Both the position numbers and the translations under genes were made by a program. A stretch of 64,000 bases of DNA from Asanoa ferruginea. Lineage in GTDB: Bacteria > Actinomycetota > Actinomycetes > Mycobacteriales > Micromonosporaceae. The stretch covers positions 7,378,001 to 7,442,000 of the forward strand of contig NZ_QUMQ01000001.1 in assembly GCF_003387075.1 (NCBI RefSeq), read 5' to 3'. How positions within the stretch are numbered: position 1 is the first letter of the stretch; each line of letters begins with the position of its first letter. The notes beneath the pieces are model-generated. The model searched no databases. It worked only from the letters and a program-made list of their open reading frames with translations, and was not told the DNA's origin. Positions 53,199-61,240 of the stretch are shown here, piece by piece.

Positions 53199-53459
53199 AT
53201 GCCTCGCGTTTACTACAGCTACAGCGATATTGCCGACGAGATTCGTCGGCAGATCACCTCAGGCGAGCTTCCCCCGGGCGCCGCGCTGCCGACCGGTCGC
53301 GTCTTGTGTGAGAGATACAGCGTCAGCCGCCAGACGATCGCGAGCGCGATGCTGGTTCTGCGCACAGAAGGGCTCATTGCCGGCCAGCAGGGCAAAGCCG
53401 TCTACGTCAGCGCTGACCATCGGATCGTCCAGACAGCCCGGGACGCTGAGACCACATGA
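53199..53459 (+). CDS. GntR-type winged-helix regulator, DNA-binding domain only (86 aa)
   Basis: ATG 53199. The whole protein is a GntR HTH: YSDIADEIRRQITSGELPPG, AALPTGRVLCERYSVSRQTI, ASAMLVLRTEGLIAGQQGKA, VYVS. There is no effector-binding domain, as in small plasmid or cluster-borne GntR proteins. It overlaps the next frame (stop 53457-53459; candidate ATG 53456) and heads a run of six further co-oriented genes, so it probably controls them. Confidence 0.85.
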   Translation: MPRVYYSYSDIADEIRRQITSGELPPGAALPTGRVLCERYSVSRQTIASAMLVLRTEGLIAGQQGKAVYVSADHRIVQTARDAETT

Positions 53460-53503
53460 TCAGGACTGTCCTTGCCGGCCCCTACCACAGAAGGGCTGAA
53501 AAA

Positions 53504-54529
53504 GTGCGAATCGGCTACAGCATGTGGGGATTCCTTGGCTCCGGAGTCGTTGACACTCCTGACGGCGCCCGCGCCTTCCGTCGGTCCTTTGTGGATGCCT
53601 TGGCAGGCGACGAACACGAGATGGTGTTCCTTCAGAAGAACCGTGACCTCGAGGAAGCGGGACTGGATCTCACTGATCGGTTCGTGTGGAATCCATCGGG
53701 TCTTCCTGCGCTCGAAACGGTCGTGTTGGAGTGGCGGTGGCCTCTTCCCGGCCGGAATACCACTTCGTGCGGCACGCCGGGCCACACCTGCGACCTGCAT
53801 CGTCAAGCCGAGCTTCTTTGGCACTACGCGGCGGCGCCGCGGACGACTCTGTTGATCTGGGATCTGGACCGTCAGCTTCCATCCGACGCTGAGGTGCGCC
53901 GGTTGCCGGGCGTGGTGGTTGGCGAGTTCGCGTTGGCGCACACGGTCGGCGCTCATCATGTCCCCTGCCCAGTTCCGGACGAGGCGCTGGATCGCGCTGA
54001 CCCTGTTTTGCTGGCGCGCCGGCGCCGAGCTACGCCGCTGGTGTATGTCGGGAATCAGTACGACCGCGACGACCACTTCGACACGTTCTTCGCACCAGCT
54101 GCGCGAGTGGTGCGTCATCAGGTTGCGGGGAAATGGCCGCACATCAGCCGTTGGCCACACCTAACCTTCTCTGGCCGCGCTGGCTTCGCCGATGTTGCCC
54201 GGATCCACGCCGGCGCCCTGGCGACGGTATTACTGCTGCCTTCGCGGTATCGCGAGGTGGGTCATATGACGTCGCGGTGGTGGGAGTCGCTGTTTGAGGG
54301 GTGCCTACCGCTTGTCCCTGCGGATGTGTATGGCGCCCACTCGTTTGTGCCGAAGGAACTCATCGTCAATGACGGCCGTGAGGTGCTCGAGCGGATCGGC
54401 TGGTTGCAAGGCATCGCCGGCACGAGGGAGCACGCCGCGACCATCGCTACCTGTCTGTCCTTCCTGGAACCATTTCGCTGTTCTGCGGTGACGCGGACGG
54501 TGTTGAGCGCTATGGAGAAGCCGCGATGA
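53504..54529 (+). CDS. Glycosyltransferase-like protein (GT-B style), 341 aa
   Basis: GTG 53504 has GAAGGG 8 nt upstream and starts MRIGYSMWGFLGSGVVDTPD, as expected for the first strand and glycine-rich loop of a GT-B Rossmann fold; ATG 53456 is a longer alternative. The C-terminal half has LVYVGNQYDRDDHFDTFFAP (second Rossmann start), ISRWPHLTFSGRAGFADVAR, IHAGALATVLLLPSRYREVG and WWESLFEGCLPLVPADVYGA. The last is very like the donor-site helix of glycosyltransferases (E-x-L-x-x-G-x-x-P-V). No signal peptide. It overlaps the thymidylate-synthase homologue by 4 bp. The sugar and acceptor cannot be read from sequence. Confidence 0.6.
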   Translation: MRIGYSMWGFLGSGVVDTPDGARAFRRSFVDALAGDEHEMVFLQKNRDLEEAGLDLTDRFVWNPSGLPALETVVLEWRWPLPGRNTTSCGTPGHTCDLHRQAELLWHYAAAPRTTLLIWDLDRQLPSDAEVRRLPGVVVGEFALAHTVGAHHVPCPVPDEALDRADPVLLARRRRATPLVYVGNQYDRDDHFDTFFAPAARVVRHQVAGKWPHISRWPHLTFSGRAGFADVARIHAGALATVLLLPSRYREVGHMTSRWWESLFEGCLPLVPADVYGAHSFVPKELIVNDGREVLERIGWLQGIAGTREHAATIATCLSFLEPFRCSAVTRTVLSAMEKPR

Positions 54530-55530
54530 CGACGATCACGGGTCCGACGTTCCGCGGGTTCACTGACGCCTACCGGGCGGTGCTCGCCGGCATCCTCGAG
54601 GCGCCTCGATACCGCACGAGCACGCGGGCCAAGACCGCTGTCGAGACACCGAACGTCAGTTTCACGCTCCTGGATCCGGTCGTGCGGATGCCGTTGATCG
54701 CGGCTCGGAAGGCGAACGTGGTGTTCAACCACGCGGAGGCGTTGTGGTACCTGATGGGTCGCGACGATCTGGACATGATCGGCTATTACGCGCCGAGCCT
54801 TCGACCGTTGTCGGCGGACGGTGAGCGGCTGACCGGCACCGCATACGGTCCGCGACTGTTCCAGCCCGATGGCGAGGACCGGCGTAGCCAGTTCACCCGG
54901 GTCATGGCTCTGCTGCGGCGTGACCCGGACACGAAGCGGGCCGCGCTGCTGATCATGCGGCCGGACGAGTTGGTCGACCCGGACAACCCCGATGTGGCAT
55001 GCACGCTGGGCCTGCAACTGATGCTCCGCGAAGGCGAGCTGCACATGTCGGCGTTCATGCGCGGAAACGACGCGGTCATAGGCCTGCTCGGTGACACGTT
55101 CGCGTTCACGTTCATCCAGGAGTTCGCCGCGCGGCAGCTCGACGTCGAGGTAGGCACCTACGCGCACCACGTCGGTTCGATGCACATCAACGTCAATCAC
55201 CTGGACCAGGTCGCCGCGATCCTCGCCGAACCCGACGGTCCGACCTTTCCGCGGGTGCAGATGCCCAAGACGAGCTGGATCGACCTCGCCGACATCGGCA
55301 GTTGGGAGGAGCGCCTGCGCCGGGACCACGCCCGCTTCGACCGCGACGACTGCGTGGGCATCGATCCGTACTGGGCGCAAGTGATCGCGCTGTTCGAGGT
55401 CTACCGGCAGATCGTTCACTGTCCCGGCCAGCGGGTCACCGTCGCTGCGCTGGAGATGCTCCGCCCGGACCACCGGTGGCTGGTCACCCACCGGTGGCCG
55501 TCACGGATGCCGGAACCGGTGACAGCATGA
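54526..55530 (+). CDS. Thymidylate synthase homologue (nucleotide C5-modifying type)
   Basis: 334 residues. Clear thymidylate-synthase superfamily: NHAEALWYLMGRDDLDMIGY, GTAYGPRLF, NPDVACTLGLQLMLREGELH with the catalytic Cys159, MSAFMRGNDAVIGLLGDTFAFT and AHHVGSMHINVNHLDQVAAI. The active site is V-A-C-T rather than P-C-H, and the Q-R-S signature is M-R-G-N-D. This is the style of homologues that methylate or hydroxymethylate nucleotides other than dUMP (for example CMP hydroxymethylase MilA or PolB-type enzymes in nucleoside antibiotic pathways). So a housekeeping ThyA is unlikely. Start ATG 54526 and the stop both overlap neighbours by 4 bp. The exact base and one-carbon unit are unknown. 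Confidence 0.8.
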   Translation: MTTITGPTFRGFTDAYRAVLAGILEAPRYRTSTRAKTAVETPNVSFTLLDPVVRMPLIAARKANVVFNHAEALWYLMGRDDLDMIGYYAPSLRPLSADGERLTGTAYGPRLFQPDGEDRRSQFTRVMALLRRDPDTKRAALLIMRPDELVDPDNPDVACTLGLQLMLREGELHMSAFMRGNDAVIGLLGDTFAFTFIQEFAARQLDVEVGTYAHHVGSMHINVNHLDQVAAILAEPDGPTFPRVQMPKTSWIDLADIGSWEERLRRDHARFDRDDCVGIDPYWAQVIALFEVYRQIVHCPGQRVTVAALEMLRPDHRWLVTHRWPSRMPEPVTA

Positions 55531-56057
55531 CCAGCGTCGACTGGACCCGGTGGTCGGTGGTGTTGCTCAAACCCGACTGCGTCGCCCGCCGTCTCGTCGA
55601 CCAAGTCCTCGACGTCATCGGCAACGACGCCACGATTGTTGACCGGCGGATCGTGCATCCGACCGCGGACCAGATCTTCGCCCACTACGCCGACCTGCTG
55701 ACCATGCCGCGCATCGCCGACTTCACCTGGGTCGACGTACACGCGGACGTCCACCGAACCTACGTCGGCCAGCCCACCGGAATCGCGCTCGCGCATGCCC
55801 CCGATGCTGCCGTCCGGCTTCGCGGACTGATCGGCCACTTCGACCCCGCGCAGGCCAGCACCGACACGATCCGCGGACGGTTTGGGACGGATTCCTTGGC
55901 CCGCGCGCGGGCCGAACGGCGACTGATCGCGAACGTCATCCACACCTCCGACGATCCCGTCGGCGCCCGTCGCGAGTTCGGCATCTGGTACGGCAACGCC
56001 CGCGCTCACCTGCTCAACCGTGCCGCCACCACCCCAGCGGAAGGAGCTCCCACGTGA
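55527..56057 (+). CDS. Nucleoside diphosphate kinase-like protein (176 aa)
   Basis: The fold markers are VVLLKPDCVARRLVDQVLDV at the N-terminus (K-P-D), ALAHAPDAAVRLRGLIGHFD with QASTDTIRGRFG (R-G-x-F-G), and ANVIHTSDDPVGARREFGIW carrying the phosphate-accepting His139. It is longer than housekeeping NDP kinases (~140 aa) and has inserted segments (TMPRIADFTWVDVHADVHRT), so it may act on a special nucleotide. ATG 55527 overlaps the upstream stop and its own stop overlaps the radical SAM start, which strongly implies a shared pathway. Confidence 0.8.
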   Translation: MTSVDWTRWSVVLLKPDCVARRLVDQVLDVIGNDATIVDRRIVHPTADQIFAHYADLLTMPRIADFTWVDVHADVHRTYVGQPTGIALAHAPDAAVRLRGLIGHFDPAQASTDTIRGRFGTDSLARARAERRLIANVIHTSDDPVGARREFGIWYGNARAHLLNRAATTPAEGAPT

Positions 56058-57298
56058 CCCTCGACCTGCTGCCCATGGACCCCGGGCCCCGAACGCTGCC
56101 CGTGCTCGGTGACGCCGCCAAGGCCGCCCTCGACCCTTACATGGCGCTGATCGTCGGCTACCGCAAGTCCGGGCTGTCGCTCAACCACATCATCGGCTGC
56201 CCACTGGACTGCGGCTACTGCGTCCGCCACTTCTGGGGCAACTTCGACGTCAAGGTCCCGCACCTCCTCTGCCCCACCGACGAAGCCATCGAAATGCTCG
56301 TCAGCCACCACGCGTTCCGGCCGCACACCACCCCGATTCAGCTGTTCAACAAGGCCACCGACCCGTTCCTGCCCGGCGTAAAACCCCACCTGTTCCAGGT
56401 ACTGCAGGCCCTGGACAGCCGCGGCTACACCAACCACGTCCTGGTCATCACCCGCTTCCACGTCACCGAAGCCGACATGGCCGCCCTCGAGCAGCTCGAG
56501 CACGTGCGGGTCACCCTGCTGTTCACCTACAGCGGCATCCAAGACCCGCGCGTCGAGCCGATCGCGAAATCGGAAGTCACGGTCCGGTCGATCCGCACCG
56601 CCGCCGCCCATCGGACCCGGACCGGCGTGGTCCTGTACTGGAGGCCGATCGTGCCCGGCTGGAACGACCAGCCCGAGACCATGGCCCGCGTCCTTGACCT
56701 CGGCCAGGCCGTCGACGCGATCGTCTTCACCGGCTACTACCACAAGCCGCAAAACGCCGACTTCCTGCGCGACCTCGGCGTCGAGGTCCCCTACGGCGAC
56801 GACTACGCCCGCCGCAAGGTCATGCCCGCCGACCTCGACGCCCACGTCGTCGCCGCCTGGGAAGCCAGCGGCATCAACACTCCGCTGTTTCGCAAAACCT
56901 CATGCGGCGTCGCCTACGCCCACCAAGCACCGGACTACAACGGTCACTGGGGTGTCAGGGAAATCTGCGACATCTGCCCCGCCGCCCAACGGGACCGCTG
57001 TGCGGCCGACTACCGCGAGCCCGAACCCGCGGACATGCAGGACGTGCTCAACCTGTTCGGCTACGACAGCGACTTCGTCATCGAGCCCGGCCATATCTGG
57101 ACCCACGGCCTCGGCGAGCAGCGGCGCTACGCCATCCAACACACCCTCCGGCACCAGATCTGGGAACTCGACCAACCCCACTACCTGCACGCCCACGGCC
57201 GATCTTTGACCGGACACAGCTCCGACCCCGACCAACTCGCCGCCGTGACCGCCGTCCGGGCTCAGTTCGAGGACGCGGCGCGGTACGAAGACGACTGA
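56054..57298 (+). CDS. Radical SAM enzyme (414 aa)
   Basis: GTG 56054. The cluster motif C-x3-C-x2-C is IIGCPLDCGYCVRHF (Cys49, Cys53, Cys56). The barrel follows: LFNKATDPFLPGVKPHLFQV, HVLVITRFHVTEADMAALEQ, VRVTLLFTYSGIQDPRVEPI, VLYWRPIVPGWNDQPETM. This ordering resembles the spore-photoproduct-lyase-like subfamily. A C-terminal region has TSCGVAYAHQ and ICDICPAAQRDRCAADY, four more cysteines that may bind a second iron-sulfur cluster. It is embedded between the NDP-kinase and exonuclease genes; a nucleotide or nucleic-acid substrate is a reasonable guess but unproven. Confidence 0.85.
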   Translation: MTLDLLPMDPGPRTLPVLGDAAKAALDPYMALIVGYRKSGLSLNHIIGCPLDCGYCVRHFWGNFDVKVPHLLCPTDEAIEMLVSHHAFRPHTTPIQLFNKATDPFLPGVKPHLFQVLQALDSRGYTNHVLVITRFHVTEADMAALEQLEHVRVTLLFTYSGIQDPRVEPIAKSEVTVRSIRTAAAHRTRTGVVLYWRPIVPGWNDQPETMARVLDLGQAVDAIVFTGYYHKPQNADFLRDLGVEVPYGDDYARRKVMPADLDAHVVAAWEASGINTPLFRKTSCGVAYAHQAPDYNGHWGVREICDICPAAQRDRCAADYREPEPADMQDVLNLFGYDSDFVIEPGHIWTHGLGEQRRYAIQHTLRHQIWELDQPHYLHAHGRSLTGHSSDPDQLAAVTAVRAQFEDAARYEDD

Positions 57299-57315
57299 CA
57301 GACGAGCACGAGAGA

Positions 57316-57954
57316 ATGACGCAGATGGCACCGGCGCCCTGGCACAACGCACCGATCGTCGCATTCGACCTCGAAGGCAGCGGCGCGCAGGACCGCGACC
57401 GCGAAGCAATCCTCGAACTCGCCGCCGTGCCACTCGTCGACGGCCAGCCGGCACCAGACCAAGCGTTCAGCACCTTGGTCAACCCCGGCCGGCCCATACC
57501 TCGACGACCCTGGATCTCTCCCGGCCTGACCGACGACAGGCTCGCGGACGCCCCGACGATGAGCGACCTTGGTCCGACACTGGTCGAAAGGATCAACGGC
57601 CGGTGGCTTCTCGGGCACAACGTCAACGTCGACTGGCGTCTCCTACGCCACCACCTGCCGCACCTGGAGCCGGCCGGGCTGATCGACACCCTTCCCCTGG
57701 CGCGACAGGCCATCCGCGACGGCAGACGGTCCCTCACCGACCTGATCAGCCACTTTGGACTTTCCGAGCTCGTCAACGCCGCAGCGCCCGGAAGCAAACC
57801 GCACCGTGCGCTCTGGGATGCCGTCGCCGTCGGCTACCTCCTGCGCTCCCTCACCGCCGAGCTCTGGCCCGATCAGATCCCCACCCTCGATACCGTTCGA
57901 AGCCCCGTGCCGGCACGGGCCGCCCGCGTGGATGAACAGCCCGGCCTCTTCTAA
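57316..57954 (+). CDS. DEDDh 3'-5' exonuclease-like protein (212 aa)
   Basis: ATG 57316 (ATG 57325 also possible). The three exonuclease motifs are in order: Exo I IVAFDLEGSGAQDRDREAIL (D18, E20), Exo II RWLLGHNVNVDWRLLRHHL, Exo III KPHRALWDAVAVGYLL (H-x4-D). So it has the full catalytic set of the DnaQ/RNase T-type superfamily. No other domain is fused. It lies 17 bp after the radical SAM gene. In this setting it could act on nucleic acid or oligonucleotide intermediates; this is inference. Confidence 0.8.
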   Translation: MTQMAPAPWHNAPIVAFDLEGSGAQDRDREAILELAAVPLVDGQPAPDQAFSTLVNPGRPIPRRPWISPGLTDDRLADAPTMSDLGPTLVERINGRWLLGHNVNVDWRLLRHHLPHLEPAGLIDTLPLARQAIRDGRRSLTDLISHFGLSELVNAAAPGSKPHRALWDAVAVGYLLRSLTAELWPDQIPTLDTVRSPVPARAARVDEQPGLF

Positions 57955-58058
57955 CCCGGGACGCTCCGCCAAGTGCGCGGCCTGATCGGCCAGGCGATGC
58001 GCGGGCTCATGACATCCCGAGACCTTCCCATCTGATCCGACAAGCCGGAGGCAGCCAC

Positions 58059-58973
58059 GTGGTTCCTGCTCGACTCCTGCGCGCCTGCGTCCGTCATGGC
58101 CCCGCGTGGTGGCCGACCGCTCGGGCAGCCGAGGTCCTCGACAAGCGGTTGATGCATCACCCGATCACCTCCATCGCCCGCACCCGATACGGTGCGCGCA
58201 TTCCGGTCACGACCAGCGACCTCATCCAGCGCTACCTCTACATGTTCGGCACCTGGGAACCGAATCTGACCGCCTGGATCTGCGGCCAGTTGCGGCCAGG
58301 CGACGATTTCATCGACGTCGGTGCCAACGTCGGCCACTTCTCCCTGCTGGCCGCATCATTGATTGGCCCGTCTGGCCGGGTCGTCGCAATCGAAGCATCG
58401 CCCCGGCTCGCGGCCACCCTGGTGCAGACAGCGACGGCCAACGGCTACAAGAACGTACGGGTTGTCAGCAGTGCAGTCTCCGCCGCCGCAGGCGAGCTGA
58501 CCTTCTACATCAAGGACAGGAACAACCTCGGCGGGACGACCAGCATCCGACCCCGCAAGCAACCGCCAGCCGCGTTCAGCGCGCCGACCGCATCTCTCCC
58601 CGACCTCCTCAGCGCCACAGAGCTCGAAAACGCACGCATCATCAAAATCGACGTCGAAGGCTCCGAGGCCGACGTTATGGACGGACTCTCACCTCACCTC
58701 CACCGGCTTCGACCCGACGCCGAACTCGCCATCGAAATCTCACCCAAACGACTCGCCCGACAAGGCCGCACACCGCGCGACGTGACCGCACCCATGCACG
58801 CCGCCGGTTTCCGCCGTTATCGGATCGACAACAGTTACGCCCCCCGCAGCTACGCCGAACGCCAGGTCACCCCGCCACACCCTTGGCCCCACCCGATCAC
58901 GGAGATGAGCGACCTCATCTTTTCCCGCTCGCACCATTCAGCGTCCCCGTCGGGGCCGCACGCCACCCGTTAG
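58059..58973 (+). CDS. FkbM-family methyltransferase (304 aa)
   Basis: GTG 58059 follows GGAGG. The SAM-binding core is DFIDVGANVGHFSLLAASLI (about residue 84), RVVAIEASPRLAATLVQTAT, VRVVSSAVSAAAGELTFYIK, and the FkbM hallmark RIIKIDVEGSEADVMDGL. FkbM enzymes usually O-methylate sugars or hydroxyls. It is 104 bp after the exonuclease gene and is probably the last gene of the cluster. A hydroxymethyl or sugar group introduced by the upstream enzymes would be a natural acceptor. Confidence 0.8.
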   Translation: MVPARLLRACVRHGPAWWPTARAAEVLDKRLMHHPITSIARTRYGARIPVTTSDLIQRYLYMFGTWEPNLTAWICGQLRPGDDFIDVGANVGHFSLLAASLIGPSGRVVAIEASPRLAATLVQTATANGYKNVRVVSSAVSAAAGELTFYIKDRNNLGGTTSIRPRKQPPAAFSAPTASLPDLLSATELENARIIKIDVEGSEADVMDGLSPHLHRLRPDAELAIEISPKRLARQGRTPRDVTAPMHAAGFRRYRIDNSYAPRSYAERQVTPPHPWPHPITEMSDLIFSRSHHSASPSGPHATR

Positions 58974-59166
58974 TCGAGATTGGTCCGTCGCCAACCTCGC
59001 GCAGGGGGCAGCTGCGCCGCCGGTGACCCGGGGCTCGTTCCGCGACGCGTCGGCCTCTGGGCCCTAAGCCGCTCCAGCGCCGCCGCCGGCACGCGAAGAC
59101 AACCGCCGCGGGAACCTCGGCTTGGCGCTGTCGCCGGCGACGGCGGACGGCTGCTCCCCTTCTCCT

Positions 59167-59403
59167 TCAGCGCGGTAAGGGTCTGGCGAGCCAGAGATAA
59201 CGCCAGGGCGGGCCGGTGCCGGCGATGGGCTCGAGGGCGTAGATGCCGTCGACGTCGGCGTCCAGGAGCTCGCTGCCGTACTCGGTCCACAGCCAGGTCT
59301 GGTCGAGCTCAGTCGGCGGGTTGCCGTCGTCGTCGAGACTCACCCAGGCGCTGCGGCCGCTGAGCGGGCCATCGACGCACGGGATCTCCACGACGTCCGT
59401 CAT
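59167..59403 (-). CDS. Small hypothetical protein (78 aa)
   Basis: ATG 59403 is chosen; the frame extends upstream but there it is Arg/Pro-rich. The sequence VVEIPCVDGPLSGRSAWVSL, LDQTWLWTEYGSELLDADVD, GIYALEPIAGTGPPWRYLWL is a good beta-rich domain. No family recognised. It is convergent to the methyltransferase gene. Confidence 0.5.
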   Translation of the reverse strand: MTDVVEIPCVDGPLSGRSAWVSLDDDGNPPTELDQTWLWTEYGSELLDADVDGIYALEPIAGTGPPWRYLWLARPLPR

Positions 59404-59749
59404 CACCCGATCATCAGCCGGGATGCCCTCCAGCGGACACGGTTTACGCACTTCAGCGAGATGGTGCGGTGCCGTGGCTGTCAGGCGCGGGGCACGCCTC
59501 GTGCCGCCCGAGCGTCTTCCGATGCGCCGCGGCCGGCGCTGCGTGTCGATGCGCCGCGGTCTCGTATACCTTCGCCAGGCTTCCCGGGCCCGGGCGTTCG
59601 CGCGCACGATCCCGAGCGGAACACCCCGCAGTTTCGGCCACACACGGGCAGACACCCACTCCTTGTGTGGAACAAGCTGGGAGATTGTCGCCAGCGCGGG
59701 CGACGGCGGAGGATTTGATTAGTACACCCGTACGAGCCATCCTCGACCG

Positions 59750-60004
59750 GTGCGGATCGTCGAGCGGTGGTGGAACGGTTCGTGGCAGGTCGCCCGCCGA
59801 GATGTCGTCCTTGGCCAGCTCGACGACGGCCGTTGGGGCGTGTGGTGGTGGCGCCGCAACGACACAGCCACTGGCGTTAAACGGCTCAATCTTGACGAGG
59901 AGACGGCGAGGAGACTCATCGACGACCTGATCAGGTGGACGCCCGGCCCGCGATCGGACTGGCGCCTACGCGACTCACCGCGCCGGACGATCGACTACCA
60001 CTGA
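59750..60004 (+). CDS. Small hypothetical protein (84 aa)
   Basis: GTG 59750; no clear ribosome site. The product is rich in Trp and Arg (VERWWNGSWQVARRDVVLGQ, DDGRWGVWWWRRNDTATGVK), and ends with an acidic helix LDEETARRLIDDLIRWTPG. It looks like a small DNA- or protein-binding domain. It lies 65 bp before the DNA ligase gene, possibly co-transcribed. Confidence 0.5.
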   Translation: MRIVERWWNGSWQVARRDVVLGQLDDGRWGVWWWRRNDTATGVKRLNLDEETARRLIDDLIRWTPGPRSDWRLRDSPRRTIDYH

Positions 60005-60069
60005 GATTTCCACGATCGGTTCTGCTGGATCTCCTGCGGTGACCGTCCGACACAGCGAAGTCTGGGCGT

Positions 60070-61080
60070 ATGGCCGTGCCGCTCAGCGCGCCAATCGTCC
60101 CGATGATCGCGGTGACGGCTGAACTACCAACTGGGAACCAATGGGCGTACGAGCCGAAATGGGACGGGTTCCGGGCGGTCGCGTTCCGCCGCGAGAACCG
60201 CGTCGACCTGCAGTCCCGATCGGTCAAGCCGCTCGGTTCGTACTTCCCCGAGATCACCCGCGCGATCCGAGCTGCTGTCCCACCCGGTGTAGTCCTGGAC
60301 GGTGAACTTCTCGTGTGGGACAACGACCGCGAACGCAGCTCGTTCGCGCTGCTCCAGCGGCGAATCTCCGCCGGACGCCACGTAAACCGCTACGCGCGTC
60401 GCTGGCCCGCCCACTACGTGGCCTTCGACCTTCTCGCCGACGGGCAACGGTCCCTGCTCGGCCTGCCGCTGCGAGAACGACGTCGCCGTCTCGAGCAGCT
60501 CCTGGCTCGAGCGCCGAACGAGGTCGTCCTGACACCGCAGACGACCGACCTGGACGTGGTGACGGAGTGGATCGACACCTGGACCGAGACCGGCATTGAG
60601 GGCGTCGTCGCGAAACGGTTGGACCACCCCTATCGGCCGGGCCAGCGCGGCTGGCGAAAACATCGCACCCGCTCCACGACTGAGGCGATCATCGCCGGAA
60701 TCACTGGCTGGCTGTCAGCACCGCAGACCATCCTGGTCGGCAGGCTCGACACCCGCGGACGCCTACGATATGTCGGCCGATCCACACCCCTCACCGACGG
60801 ACAGCGGACCGAACTCGCGCCGCTACTATCCCGACCCATCGCCCAACACCGCGCTGCGCCAGTGCAGCATCCGTGGCCGCAGCCTCTGCCGGCGTCATGG
60901 TCAGGGTCGTGGGAGCGCCCGGAGCCGCTCCGATACGTGCCCACCCAGCCCGACGTCGTGGCTGAGATCCTCGTCGATACCGCGTTCGAACACTCACGCT
61001 GGCGGCACCGGGTCAAGTTCGTCAGACCGCGGCGGGACATGTCGGTGTATGACGTGCCGATCCTCGGCCCTCACGTGTAG
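60070..61080 (+). CDS. ATP-dependent DNA ligase (LigC-like, 336 aa)
   Basis: Motif I is AYEPKWDGFRAVAF with adenylated Lys30; motif III-like YVAFDLLADGQRSLLGLPL, motif IV TGIEGVVAKRLD, motif V RGWRKHRTRSTTEAIIAG. The C-terminal OB-fold region has LVGRLDTRGRLRYVGRSTPL. No polymerase or nuclease domain is fused, as in LigC-type ligases of actinobacteria. In motif V the second lysine of W-x-K-x-K is Arg. ATG 60070. It may serve the element or long-patch repair; no Ku gene is near. Confidence 0.85.
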   Translation: MAVPLSAPIVPMIAVTAELPTGNQWAYEPKWDGFRAVAFRRENRVDLQSRSVKPLGSYFPEITRAIRAAVPPGVVLDGELLVWDNDRERSSFALLQRRISAGRHVNRYARRWPAHYVAFDLLADGQRSLLGLPLRERRRRLEQLLARAPNEVVLTPQTTDLDVVTEWIDTWTETGIEGVVAKRLDHPYRPGQRGWRKHRTRSTTEAIIAGITGWLSAPQTILVGRLDTRGRLRYVGRSTPLTDGQRTELAPLLSRPIAQHRAAPVQHPWPQPLPASWSGSWERPEPLRYVPTQPDVVAEILVDTAFEHSRWRHRVKFVRPRRDMSVYDVPILGPHV

Positions 61081-61240
61081 CCGCCGACCTCACGATTTTC
61101 GTCTGGCGAATCCGACAACGAGAGCAGCTCCGACGTTCCCGTCGTCGGCATCGACGGATAGAAGGTCCTCGTCTTCGCGCTTGACCGTGGGTTGGGAGGT
61201 CCACAGGCGAACGGCGCGCACGGGGTAGCGACCTGACGGG

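Noticed and set aside
52342-53499. 385-codon plus-strand frame
   Set aside because: Arg/Ser/Thr-rich and runs over the GntR gene in another frame; crosses an 8-bp tandem repeat.
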